In this document: piece by piece, positions 48,760 to 56,221 of the stretch
Layout: each line of letters opens with the position of its first letter
How positions within the stretch are numbered: position 1 is the stretch's first letter
Assembly: GCF_001273775.1 (NCBI RefSeq)
Contig: NZ_CP011801.1
Span: forward strand, 2,334,001 to 2,398,000
Direction: 5' to 3'
Length of the DNA stretch: 64,000 bases
Origin: Nitrospira moscoviensis
Lineage (GTDB): Bacteria; Nitrospirota; Nitrospiria; Nitrospirales; Nitrospiraceae
The notes under the pieces: generated by a model
Told to the model about the DNA's origin: nothing
The model's database searches: none
The model's input: the letters and a program-made list of their open reading frames with translations, nothing else
Position numbers and translations under genes: made by a program

Positions 48760-49371
48760 ATGTTCTGCCGTTTGCAACTGCGATACATCGCGATGGTCGC
48801 CGGCTGGGTGGGCGCGATGACGGTCCTGCCGGCCGCATGGGTTTCGGCCGATCACCGAACCGATCACGATGAGGGCTTGTTCCATCAGGTGGACATCGGA
48901 CCGCTGATGCTCGGAGGCCGGGCGACCTATTTCAACCCGAAAGACGGTGAAGACAATTGGTTCGGCGGAGCCCAGTTGCGCGTGTATCCTTCCCGCTATT
49001 TTGCGATCGAGGGATCGGCCGACTACCGCCGCAACGACTTTAACGGAACGCGGGTTCACTCCTATCCGGTCCAAGTGTCGGCCCTGATCTATCCGTTGGG
49101 CACCACCCGGCTCGCGCCGTTCATCCTCGGCGGCGGCGGATGGTACTACACCACCGTGAAAGGACCGGGAGGGTTCGACGACACCCAAAATCGGTTCGGC
49201 CTGCACGCCGGCGGCGGACTGCAGCTCTTTCTCAATCGACATTGGTCCGTCGACGGCACGTACCGGTACATCTGGCTGGAAAAAGTGGAGTCACGGGACC
49301 AGAACATCGTCGACAAGAAGTTCGACGACAACGGCCACATGATCACCATCGGTCTCAACTTCCACTTCTAG
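48760..49371 (+). CDS. Outer membrane beta-barrel protein (OmpW/OmpA-barrel-like)
   Basis: 203 residues from the ATG at 48760; GGAAAGGAGG lies just before it, so the ATG at 48745 is not used. Signal peptide (GWVGAMTVLPAAWVSA), then eight or so strands with typical barrel patterns (FGGAQLRVYPSRYFAIEGSA, APFILGGGGWYYTTV, FGLHAGGGLQLFLNRHWSVD) and the C-terminal aromatic MITIGLNFHF, a signature for barrel insertion. A small porin-like or surface protein of unknown role. Confidence 0.85.
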   Translation: MFCRLQLRYIAMVAGWVGAMTVLPAAWVSADHRTDHDEGLFHQVDIGPLMLGGRATYFNPKDGEDNWFGGAQLRVYPSRYFAIEGSADYRRNDFNGTRVHSYPVQVSALIYPLGTTRLAPFILGGGGWYYTTVKGPGGFDDTQNRFGLHAGGGLQLFLNRHWSVDGTYRYIWLEKVESRDQNIVDKKFDDNGHMITIGLNFHF

Positions 49372-49433
49372 GCCGGAAAGGGCCGGGGGCCGAGGACACT
49401 CGTTCATGTCGTTGACTCGGCGCTCGGCCCTTG
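49372..49433. repeat. Family B element overlapping a gene start
   Basis: GGCCGGAAAGGGCCGGGGGC with CGAGGACACTCG opposes GACTCGGCGCTCGGCCC. The right arm lies inside the next gene and encodes LTRRSALA of its signal peptide. Confidence 0.8.
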
Positions 49434-50500
49434 CCGCTTTCTTCCTCGCCCTTGCCCTGGTTTGGCCCGCCGCCGCCCTCACCTCCGACGAATTCATCGC
49501 GGGCTATGCGACGGGCATCCTGCAACACGAGTTCAACGTTACGGACGCCGTCGTGGAAGTCCGCAACGGACGGGTTATCGTCACCGGCAAGGCGTACGGA
49601 AACGTCGATCGCCGGAAAGTCGAGTCGGCGCTGCAACAGATTCCGGGGGTCACGCGCGTAGAGGTGCGGGAAGCCGACCCCGCCAAGGCGCCCGCAGCGC
49701 CGGACGCCGTGCAGACCACCATCCCCTCACAGGAATCGAACTGGCTGCCGCATGGGCTCCTCTTTTCGCCCCTGCACGCCGATCCCCGGTGGCCGCACTT
49801 CTCCATCGCGTACCGCAACTTCACGGAAGGGCTGAACCTGTCCAAGACCTTCGCCGCCAATTTCGGAGAAACCCTTTCCATCTACCGTAACCGGTCGTTC
49901 TTCGGCGGCGAATGGGAGTTCGGCGTCCAAGCCGGCGTCTTCAGCCTCTTCGATATCGACTCGGCCTCCATCGATCTCGTGAACGCCGACTATCGGGTCG
50001 GCTTCCTGAGCAGCTATCGTCGCGGGCCGCTGTCCGGATTCATCCGGGTCCAGCACCAGAGCTCGCACTTGGGGGACGAGTTCATCCTCAACAATCCGCA
50101 GGTCACGCGGGTCAACCTGAGTTACGAGGAAGTCGATATGAAGCTGTCCTATAACGTGTTCGCCTGGCTGCGGCTCTACGGAGGAGCGGGGTACATCGTT
50201 CACCGCCAGCCGGCGGACCTGGGACGCGGCACGACGCAGTGGGGCGTGGAGTTGATGAGCCCGCGGACCTATTGGGGCGGCCGCCTGCGCCCGGTGGCCT
50301 ACGCCGACTTCCAATGCCACGAGCGGATGAACTGGACGATCAATCGGTCGATCCTCGCCGGCGTGCAATTCGAAAACGCCCGCATCGGCGACCGGCAAAT
50401 CCAACTGCTGGCCGAATATTACGACGGCCGCTCCCCCGACGGACAGTTCTACACCCGAGCGGTCAGCTGGTACGGCGTCGGCCTGCATCTGTACTTCTGA
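49406..50500 (+). CDS. BON domain fused to a DUF1207-like outer membrane barrel
   Basis: 364 residues. Signal peptide (MSLTRRSALAAFFLALALVW), whose basic start is encoded by a family B arm. Residues about 35-90 are a BON domain (NVTDAVVEVRNGRVIVTGKA, QIPGVTRVEV). From about 115 a barrel region begins LLFSPLHADPRWPHFSIAYR, a pattern I connect with DUF1207, and ends in ...WYGVGLHLYF with the terminal Phe of barrel proteins. The fusion of a lipid-surface-binding domain to a barrel suggests attachment between wall and outer membrane. Confidence 0.82.
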   Translation: MSLTRRSALAAFFLALALVWPAAALTSDEFIAGYATGILQHEFNVTDAVVEVRNGRVIVTGKAYGNVDRRKVESALQQIPGVTRVEVREADPAKAPAAPDAVQTTIPSQESNWLPHGLLFSPLHADPRWPHFSIAYRNFTEGLNLSKTFAANFGETLSIYRNRSFFGGEWEFGVQAGVFSLFDIDSASIDLVNADYRVGFLSSYRRGPLSGFIRVQHQSSHLGDEFILNNPQVTRVNLSYEEVDMKLSYNVFAWLRLYGGAGYIVHRQPADLGRGTTQWGVELMSPRTYWGGRLRPVAYADFQCHERMNWTINRSILAGVQFENARIGDRQIQLLAEYYDGRSPDGQFYTRAVSWYGVGLHLYF

Positions 50501-50504
50501 CCCG

Positions 50505-50590
50505 AAGCGTTGAGCACGATGGTGTTGCGCATCGAGTTTCCGGGAACGGCACTCGCTCAAGGCTCAACGCTTTTCCCCTCAATGCTTCGC
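50505..50590. repeat. Family A element
   Basis: GAAGCGTTGAGCACG opposes GCTCAACGCTTTTCCCCTCA with ATGCTTCGC, with a degenerate centre. Confidence 0.8.
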
Positions 50591-50592
50591 GC

Positions 50593-50631
50593 CTAGGGCC
50601 GCGCCCGCCGAAATCACGGACTGCCCCTAGT
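50593..50631. promoter_or_regulatory. Separated CTAGGG / CCCTAGT half-sites
   Basis: CTAGGG (50593-50598) and CCCTAGT (50625-50631) match the arms of the 7-4-7 palindrome seen elsewhere but are 26 bases apart. They lie just upstream of the gene at 50666. Weak evidence for regulation by the same factor. Confidence 0.3.
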
Positions 50632-50665
50632 CGAGCGAGGACGCCTCCCGCAGTACAGTGAAGAC

Positions 50666-50926
50666 ATGGGGGAAATAGACGACCATGAGGAGCTCCGGCA
50701 GGCGGTGCTCATCTGCGCCTCCTGCTGGAAGATCCAGCCGCCGTACGATCACTTGATGTTTGAATTCGATCAGTGGGTCGATCCCACCACGTTTTTAGCC
50801 TGGTCCGACGGCGGGACCGATGATTATTTGTTGGTCGACGGGTTTTGCGACAGCTGCCTGTCGGACATGGCCCGGCAGACTGCGCTGTCGCACCACCGGC
50901 AGAGCGTGGAACGTCTGAACGCTTGA
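50666..50926 (+). CDS. Small protein with two CxxC motifs
   Basis: 86 residues, cytoplasmic. CASCWKI near the start and CDSCLSDM near the end form a likely four-Cys metal site. Rich in Asp and His. Eleven bases separate it from the next gene, so the two may be co-transcribed. No family recognised. Confidence 0.65.
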   Translation: MGEIDDHEELRQAVLICASCWKIQPPYDHLMFEFDQWVDPTTFLAWSDGGTDDYLLVDGFCDSCLSDMARQTALSHHRQSVERLNA

Positions 50927-50936
50927 GAGGCGCGCC

Positions 50937-51641
50937 ATGACCACCGTACTGTCCGCCCTTCTGTGGATCCTGCTCATCGGCCTGTGGCCGTCCGGCGAGG
51001 CCTTCTCCCAGGAAACGCTTTGGAACACGTGGCGCAGCGGCGGGCTCCAGGCGTTGCAGGAAGGCCGGTTGGCGGACGCCGAGCGGCTGCTGATCGCCGC
51101 GCTGGAACAGGCCGAAAAGTACGGGACCGAGGACCTCCGGGTCGCCGACGCGGCCAACGATTTGGCGGTCGTCTACGCGACGGCGGGACGCAATGCCGAA
51201 GCCGAATTGCTCTTCAGCCGGGCGCTGATGATCGGCGAAAAAGGTCTCGGCGCCGACCATCCCGGCGTCGGCGCCACCGTGCAGAACCTCGGCATTCTCT
51301 ACGCCACCCAACAGAAATATCGCGAGGCCGAACCGCTCTTGAAGCGGGCCCTCGAAATCAATTTGAAGCGCTTCGGAGTCAACCACACCCGCACCGCGCT
51401 GACACTGAAAACTCTGTCCAGCTTCTATGCCATTCAAGGGCAGCTCACGGAGGCGGAGCACTTCATCCAGAAATCGCTCGCCATCCTCGAAGCGGCCCGC
51501 GTCGCGAAGACCGATCCGCAAATGACGGCCACCCTGGAAGTCTTTGCGGCGATCCTGCGCAACACCAACCGGGAACGCGAAGCCCAGGAGGTCGAGCGGC
51601 GCCTGCAGGCGGCCGCCCAGGAGGAGACGCGGTTTCACTAA
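50937..51641 (+). CDS. Exported tetratricopeptide-repeat protein
   Basis: 234 residues with a signal peptide (VLSALLWILLIGLWPSGEAF). Three or four TPR units of the kinesin-light-chain type (DAERLLIAALEQAEKYG, EAELLFSRALMIGEKGLG, EAEPLLKRALEINLKRFG, EAEHFIQKSLAILEAA). It should act as a binding scaffold in the periplasm. Followed at once by a family A element. Confidence 0.88.
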   Translation: MTTVLSALLWILLIGLWPSGEAFSQETLWNTWRSGGLQALQEGRLADAERLLIAALEQAEKYGTEDLRVADAANDLAVVYATAGRNAEAELLFSRALMIGEKGLGADHPGVGATVQNLGILYATQQKYREAEPLLKRALEINLKRFGVNHTRTALTLKTLSSFYAIQGQLTEAEHFIQKSLAILEAARVAKTDPQMTATLEVFAAILRNTNREREAQEVERRLQAAAQEETRFH

Positions 51642-51729
51642 GAAGCATTGAGCGAGACAGCGTTGAGCGTTGAGCTGAAGCCCAAAACCCGACCCCCAAC
51701 GCTCAACGCTGTCCGACTCAACGCTTTCC
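51642..51729. repeat. Family A element
   Basis: AGAAGCATTGAGCGAGACAG with CGTTGAGCGTTGAG opposes CAACGCTCAACGCTG / CTCAACGC. It begins right after the stop codon of the TPR gene. Confidence 0.85.
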
Positions 51730-51745
51730 GTTGAAAGGAGCCACC

Positions 51746-51913
51746 ATGCTGAGTTGGGCGGTCACATTTTTGATCGTCGCGATCGTCGCCGGGCTCCTCG
51801 GCCTGACCGGGGTCGCTGGTACGGCGACGCAAATCGCCTACGTGCTGTTCATCGTGTTTCTGATCTTCGCGGCGGTGAGCTTCATCATGGGCCGCAGGCC
51901 GCCGGTGACGTGA
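51746..51913 (+). CDS. DUF1328-type small membrane protein
   Basis: 55 residues with GAAAGGAG before the ATG. Two membrane segments ([37 protein letters not shown]) in the usual length and order of the DUF1328/YtjA family, with the conserved [13 protein letters not shown] loop. Function unknown in all members. Confidence 0.9.
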   Translation: MLSWAVTFLIVAIVAGLLGLTGVAGTATQIAYVLFIVFLIFAAVSFIMGRRPPVT

Positions 51914-51920
51914 GGGAAAA

Positions 51921-52011
51921 AGAAGCGGTGAGTCAGAAAGCGTTGAGCGTTGAGGCTGGGACTTCGGAGTCCCGGTTTCGCTCAAAGCTCAATGCTGTCC
52001 TGCTCAACGCT
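51921..52011. repeat. Family A element
   Basis: AGAAGCGGTGAGTCAGAAAG with CGTTGAGCGTTGAG opposes GCTCAAAGCTCAATGC / GCTCAACGCT. It fills most of the gap before the next gene. Confidence 0.85.
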
Positions 52012-52029
52012 AAAAAAGGAGCCGTCTTC

Positions 52030-52695
52030 ATGGGCTACGTAACGACCGGCACGGTCCGCGTTTGGCTGTGCGCGCTGGCGGCGTTTACCCTGATCGGTTT
52101 TGGGAGCCCCCTGGACGGGCTGGCCGAAACCTGGACGCCGGGAGGCGCCACACCGGGCCAGTGGATGTTCGGCGGACGCATCGGGCCTTCGACGCTGACT
52201 CAACAGCTCAGCCCCAACATCGACAGCGCGACGGGGCCGGCGTTGAACTTTCAGGGCATGTACGCGGTGACGAACATGATTATGTTCGGCCTCATGCTCG
52301 AATGGGAGCGGCGCCCTGTCGACCGCGAGCAGCCGCGGCTCGACTTGGGCTCCATGGACACGGTGTCGTTCCTGCCCACGATCGAAGTACGCCCGGGCCA
52401 TTGGGGCCCCGTCTACCCCTACGGCTCGGCCGGGATCGGGGTGAACTTCAACAGCTTTTCCGAGGACGGCGGCATCGGTTCCACCCGCATTTCGCCCAGC
52501 AACAACTTCGCGTTTCGTCTCGCGGCGGGCGCCGACTATTTCATCACCAAAACGCTCGCCCTGAACACGGAACTGGCGTGGAAGCGCAATGACGGGCATG
52601 CGCATATCACGGGTCCTCCCATCGGAGGTCTCAATCCGAACGAATGGAACGCCTCGTCGTTCAACTTTCTCGTCGGCGTCCGCTGGTTTTACTAG
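52030..52695 (+). CDS. Outer membrane beta-barrel protein
   Basis: 221 residues from the ATG at 52030 with AAAAGGAG upstream; longer frames run through a palindrome. Signal peptide (LCALAAFTLIGFGSPLDGLA). Barrel-like strands (GQWMFGGRIGPSTLTQQL, MIMFGLMLEWERRP, FAFRLAAGADYFITKTLALN) and a C-terminal FLVGVRWFY with terminal Tyr. Related in type, not closely in sequence, to 48760-49371. Confidence 0.82.
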   Translation: MGYVTTGTVRVWLCALAAFTLIGFGSPLDGLAETWTPGGATPGQWMFGGRIGPSTLTQQLSPNIDSATGPALNFQGMYAVTNMIMFGLMLEWERRPVDREQPRLDLGSMDTVSFLPTIEVRPGHWGPVYPYGSAGIGVNFNSFSEDGGIGSTRISPSNNFAFRLAAGADYFITKTLALNTELAWKRNDGHAHITGPPIGGLNPNEWNASSFNFLVGVRWFY

Positions 52696-52729
52696 CAGCC
52701 TCGGAGACCGACACTCTTCCCCGCGTCTC

Positions 52730-52774
52730 GGGGACTGACACCCTTCTCCGCGTCTGCGCGTGGTGTCTGTCCCC
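52730..52774. repeat. Family C palindrome
   Basis: GGGGACTGACACC faces GGTGTCTGTCCCC (12 of 13 pairs) with a loop of about 19 bases. Same family as 33120-33154. Confidence 0.8.
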
Positions 52775-52850
52775 GTCCGAACAGGACGGGCACCGTCGCG
52801 GACGACGGAGCCGGTCCCCGAACGGCCCCTGCACCATGATGGAGGTGACG

Positions 52851-53195
52851 ATGATGATGTTGTTGTCCGGGCTGGCGTTCGTCCTGGGGAGCCTCTTGTT
52901 CACCCCCCCGCCCGCCTCAGCCGGCCCGAAAGACCCGAAACACTTTATCGTGGATATCGTGTCGATCAACGGCGAGGAATACATCGTGCGCGACGAAGCG
53001 GGCGCCGAGGGAAAGATTCACGTCGGGGCCGACACCGAGAAATACGGGCATTTCCAACCGGGCGACCGCATCGACGCCTGGGTCTATCCCAACGGCGACG
53101 CGAAAACCATCATCATCCTCCGCAGCGCGGCGACCATTCAGGAGGACCAGCGGCAGCGAGCCGCCCAACAACAGGAGCAGCGAGCCCAGCGTTGA
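52851..53195 (+). CDS. Small exported beta-domain protein
   Basis: 114 residues from the ATG at 52851, five bases after GGAGGTGACG; ATGs at 52836-52839 lie before or in that site. Signal peptide (LLSGLAFVLGSLLFTPPPASA), a small beta domain (EEYIVRDEAGAEGKIHVGAD, FQPGDRIDAWVYPNGDAKTI) and a Gln/Arg-rich tail. The TGA stop lies in a family A element. The beta domain resembles those of 53266-53553 and 2366-2995. Confidence 0.75.
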   Translation: MMMLLSGLAFVLGSLLFTPPPASAGPKDPKHFIVDIVSINGEEYIVRDEAGAEGKIHVGADTEKYGHFQPGDRIDAWVYPNGDAKTIIILRSAATIQEDQRQRAAQQQEQRAQR

Positions 53196-53241
53196 GGCCG
53201 GTCGACATGACGCAATGCTCAACGCTCTCCCGCTCAAAGCT
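53187..53241. repeat. Family A element overlapping a stop codon
   Basis: CAGCGTTGAG opposes CAATGCTCAACGC / CGCTCAAAGCTG. The CGT-TGA of the left arm is the last codon and stop of the gene before it. Confidence 0.75.
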
Positions 53242-53265
53242 GCTCCAATGCCATGCCGGTGACCG

Positions 53266-53553
53266 ATGACACGTACAGCGACGATGACGGCGCTCACAGC
53301 GGTCGGCTTACTATATGCCGCGCTGAGCCTGGCCGCCGTGGCCCCGCAAGGGCAGGTGGAAGGCGAAGTGATGCAAGTCTTCTCCACGATGATCGTCATC
53401 AAGAACGAGCAAGGCCATGCGACGATCTTGCAACTGACTCCCCGCACGCAACTGGGCGCGCAGTTCAAGCCTGGCGACAAGGTCGTGGCCTACGTCACGC
53501 CCTACGGGGTCTCGTCGGTGCAGTTGAAGGCGAATACGGCGCAGATCCCGTAA
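53266..53553 (+). CDS. Small exported beta-domain protein, second copy
   Basis: 95 residues from the ATG at 53266 (53284 also possible; no clear ribosome binding site). Signal-like segment (LTAVGLLYAALSLAAVA), then a five-strand domain (GQVEGEVMQVFSTMIVIKNE, FKPGDKVVAYVTPYGVSSV). The GDKV-x-AYV-x-PYG pattern parallels GDRIDAWVYPNG of the preceding gene. Confidence 0.7.
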   Translation: MTRTATMTALTAVGLLYAALSLAAVAPQGQVEGEVMQVFSTMIVIKNEQGHATILQLTPRTQLGAQFKPGDKVVAYVTPYGVSSVQLKANTAQIP

Positions 53554-53559
53554 GTAAGA

Positions 53560-53650
53560 AGGGCCGAGCACGAAAGGGCCGCGCCGAGCAAGACAGGGCC
53601 GAGGGCCTAGTCGGAGACACTCGGCCCTCATACCTCGGCACTCGGCACTT
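53560..53650. repeat. Family B element between convergent genes
   Basis: GGGCCGAGCACGAAAGGGCC and GCCGAGCAAGACAGGGCC oppose CTCGGCCCTC and CCTCGGCACTCGGC. It fills the gap before the first kinase of the array and may end transcription from both sides. Confidence 0.8.
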
Positions 53651-53664
53651 GTTACTCTCCGATG

Positions 53665-55662
53665 TTACCCTCCGAACGGCAGCGTTTCCTGCTCGGACTC
53701 GCGGGGGAAGTCCGACTTGGCGACGGCCGTCTTGATGGCTTGGTACAGAAACTCCGCGGCGGATTCCTTCGTCAGCAACGTCACCGCGCCGGCGTCCCGC
53801 ATGGCCTCTTTGACCTGCTTGGACGCGTTCACCGAGAGCCCGATGACGATGATGCTGGGATGCTCCTGGGTCATGCGGCGCGTGGCTTCGATCCCGTCGA
53901 CCGTCGGCATATTCACATCCATCACGACGATGTGCGGCGACAGGCGTCGCGCCAACTCGATGCCCTCCTCCCCGTTCCCGGCCTCGCCGACCACTTCGAT
54001 GTCCGGATAGCCCGACAGCACGCTTTTCAACCCCTCGCGCACCATCGCGTGGTCGTCCACGAGCAGCACGCGAATCTTCGCCCCGCGTAGCTTTGAGCCA
54101 GAAAGCGTTGGGCGTTGAGGTACAGCAGTCAGAGTTCCGGCGTCTCTTACTTCATTCTCAAGCTCAACGCTCAACGCTTTCCCACTCAATGCTGCCTCGC
54201 CGCGCAGCGGGAGCGTGAGCGTCGCCATAGTACCCTGCCCCTCGGCCGATTCGACGGCGAAGGAGCCGCCCAGGGCTTGCATGCGCTCCCGAATGCTGAA
54301 CAGCCCGAACTTGTCGCGGGCCACCTGCGCCACCGCGGGATCGAAGCCGGCCCCGCGGTCGGTCACCGTCACGACGAGCGGCTGCTCGTCCCCGAACGTC
54401 ACCGTAACGGCTGCCTGCGTCGTCTGAGAATGTTTCATCACGTTCATGAGTAATTCGCGCGTCGATTGGTACAGGAGCGCCGCCTGGTCGATGGACAAGG
54501 GCGGCGCCTCCCGCGGCACGTCCACCTCCACCGTCAAACCCCGGCGGCGCATTTCCTCGCCCAGCCACAGCAGGGCGGCGGACAGGCCGAACTGCTCCAG
54601 CACCGGCGGCACGAGCTGCGCCACCAGCGAGCGGGTGTAGGTCAGCGAGCGGTCGAAGATCTCGTCCGCTTCCTGGATCGGCTCCCGCGGCGCGCCCGGC
54701 CCCAGCTTCTGCAGGGCCTGGCTCAGCTTGAGTCGGCCGACCACCAACATTTGGGCCAGATAATCGTGCAACTCGGCGGCGAGACGCCGCCGTTCGCGCT
54801 GCTCCGCCACATTCAGCTCGGTGGTCAGCGCCCGCAAGCGCTCTTGAGAGTCGGCGAGGTCTCTGGTGCGCTCGGCGACGCGCCGCTCCAATTCGCCGGT
54901 CAGGTTCAACAACGCGGTTTCCGCCTCTTTGCGCTCGGTAATGTCTTCGACCGCGGCGATGGTGCGCAAGGGGCGCTGGGCCTGATCGCGGATGAGCCGC
55001 GCCGAGACACGGACCCAGCGGATCGTGCCCTGCTTCGTCACGTACCGCTTTTCGTTGTGGAACTCCTCGCTCTCGCCGCGCAGAATGCGCTCGATTTCCG
55101 GATCCTCGGCCGGGCGATCGTCGGGGTGGGTGAGATCGCGCGGCCGCATCTGCAGCAAGGCGTCCCGCTCGTACCCGGTGATGGCGCAAAACCGGTCGTT
55201 CACCCGGATGAAGAGCCCGGTGTTCGCGTCCACCTGCGCCTGCCCGACGGCGGCCATCTCGAAATTGGCCCGGAATTGCTCCTCGCTTCCCAGCAACGCC
55301 GCTTCATTGCGCCGCGCCCGGACCAACAAGAGCGCGACGATCCAGACCAACAGGATGCCGATGCCGCGATTCACGCCGGAAATCCACGTGGGCGCGCCCG
55401 CCGGCGAAAAGAAGAACGATGTCGCGACCAGCCCCATCGTCGTGACCGCCCCGGCAAACACGAGCCGATGGTCGAACGGGACGACGCGCGAGGAGAGCCA
55501 GATCGGCACGAGGTACAGAAGCCACAACGCCAGCCCCAGCGGCAGATTGAAATCCAGCCAGCCGACGACGGCGAAGATGGCGGCCAGGCCCGCATAGGCG
55601 ACCGGCCCCCGTGGGATGCCGACGGGCTGCTGAGGAGGAGATTGCGACTGGATGTCCGTCAT
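53665..55662 (-). CDS. Membrane hybrid histidine kinase (PAS, HisKA_3, ATPase, NarL-like receiver)
   Basis: 665 residues. Four membrane segments (about 22-113), one PAS domain (about 125-245), HisKA_3 with RRRLAAELHDYLAQML (His299), HATPase with DRGAGFDP and FGLFSIRERMQALGG (to about 487), a linker (about 488-529) encoded by a family A palindrome, and a receiver (LLVDDHAMVREGL, Asp582 in VVMDVNMP). The receiver has NarL-like sequence but no DNA-binding domain follows. Signal unknown; an input near the membrane is likely. First gene of the array counted from the left, last in transcription order. Confidence 0.94.
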   Translation of the reverse strand: MTDIQSQSPPQQPVGIPRGPVAYAGLAAIFAVVGWLDFNLPLGLALWLLYLVPIWLSSRVVPFDHRLVFAGAVTTMGLVATSFFFSPAGAPTWISGVNRGIGILLVWIVALLLVRARRNEAALLGSEEQFRANFEMAAVGQAQVDANTGLFIRVNDRFCAITGYERDALLQMRPRDLTHPDDRPAEDPEIERILRGESEEFHNEKRYVTKQGTIRWVRVSARLIRDQAQRPLRTIAAVEDITERKEAETALLNLTGELERRVAERTRDLADSQERLRALTTELNVAEQRERRRLAAELHDYLAQMLVVGRLKLSQALQKLGPGAPREPIQEADEIFDRSLTYTRSLVAQLVPPVLEQFGLSAALLWLGEEMRRRGLTVEVDVPREAPPLSIDQAALLYQSTRELLMNVMKHSQTTQAAVTVTFGDEQPLVVTVTDRGAGFDPAVAQVARDKFGLFSIRERMQALGGSFAVESAEGQGTMATLTLPLRGEAALSGKALSVELENEVRDAGTLTAVPQRPTLSGSKLRGAKIRVLLVDDHAMVREGLKSVLSGYPDIEVVGEAGNGEEGIELARRLSPHIVVMDVNMPTVDGIEATRRMTQEHPSIIVIGLSVNASKQVKEAMRDAGAVTLLTKESAAEFLYQAIKTAVAKSDFPRESEQETLPFGG
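54089..54193. repeat. Family A element inside a kinase gene
   Basis: It encodes the kinase-receiver linker (EAALSGKALSVELENEVRDA and on). Over about 110 bases it differs from the copy at 59695-59800 at about nine positions by eye, while the sequence on both sides is clearly more diverged. Confidence 0.88.
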
Positions 55663-55683
55663 GGGCTGTTCAAGGGATCACGA

Positions 55684-55749
55684 CAGCGTTGAGCAAGAAA
55701 GCGTTGAGCATTGAGGTAGCGCTCCAAAGGCTCTCATACCTGCTCAAGC
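55684..55749. repeat. Family A element left of the S23-like gene
   Basis: CAGCGTTGAGCAAGAAAGCG with TTGAGCATTGAG opposes a degenerate GCTCTCA / GCTCAAGC. The stop codon of the S23-like gene (55744) lies in its right end. Confidence 0.75.
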
Positions 55750-56121
55750 CTTCTTCACAGCATCCCGTTGCCCGGCAACTGTCTTCCTGAGCGCGCCGAC
55801 GATTCGGCTCACCTCTTCCGCCTGATTCAGCAGTCGTCCGAACTTCGCCTTGTCAAGATAGTCGGCATCGTAGGCCACATACAGATGAGAGCGAACTTCA
55901 GCACAAGAAGATTTAGCCACGGAGAGAAACTGATGGAATTCGGTACGTCTGTTCCTCTCGAATCCTTCGGCGATATTAGACATGACGGACACGGCGGCTC
56001 GTTGAATCTGTGACGCAAGTCCGTAGTCCTTGGTAAGAGCGCCATGGCGACTCTCCATGTAGATAGCTTTCGTCAGCCCTCTCGCTTTCTGCCAGGCGAT
56101 CAGCTCTTCAAAACTTCTCAT
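55744..56121 (-). CDS. Four-helix bundle protein, S23 / 23S rRNA intervening-sequence type
   Basis: 125 residues of the family first seen inside rRNA intervening sequences ([80 protein letters not shown]). Function unknown; such genes are often near mobile DNA. Here it stands between two family A elements, at the place where its neighbours have a receiver domain. Confidence 0.92.
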   Translation of the reverse strand: MRSFEELIAWQKARGLTKAIYMESRHGALTKDYGLASQIQRAAVSVMSNIAEGFERNRRTEFHQFLSVAKSSCAEVRSHLYVAYDADYLDKAKFGRLLNQAEEVSRIVGALRKTVAGQRDAVKKA

Positions 56122-56133
56122 GCCCCCTCCTCA

Positions 56134-56221
56134 GAACGTTGAGTGTGAACGCTTTGAGCATTGAGAGAGGAAGGGATGGCGCGCTTTTACTCAACGCTCA
56201 ACGCTGTCCTGCTCAATGCTG
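56134..56221. repeat. Family A element right of the S23-like gene
   Basis: GAACGTTGAG / GCTTTGAGCATTGAG opposes CTCAACGCTCAACGC / GCTCAATGCTG. It encodes the last ten residues (VSIEQDSVER type) and the stop of the kinase at 56191-59070. Confidence 0.85.
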
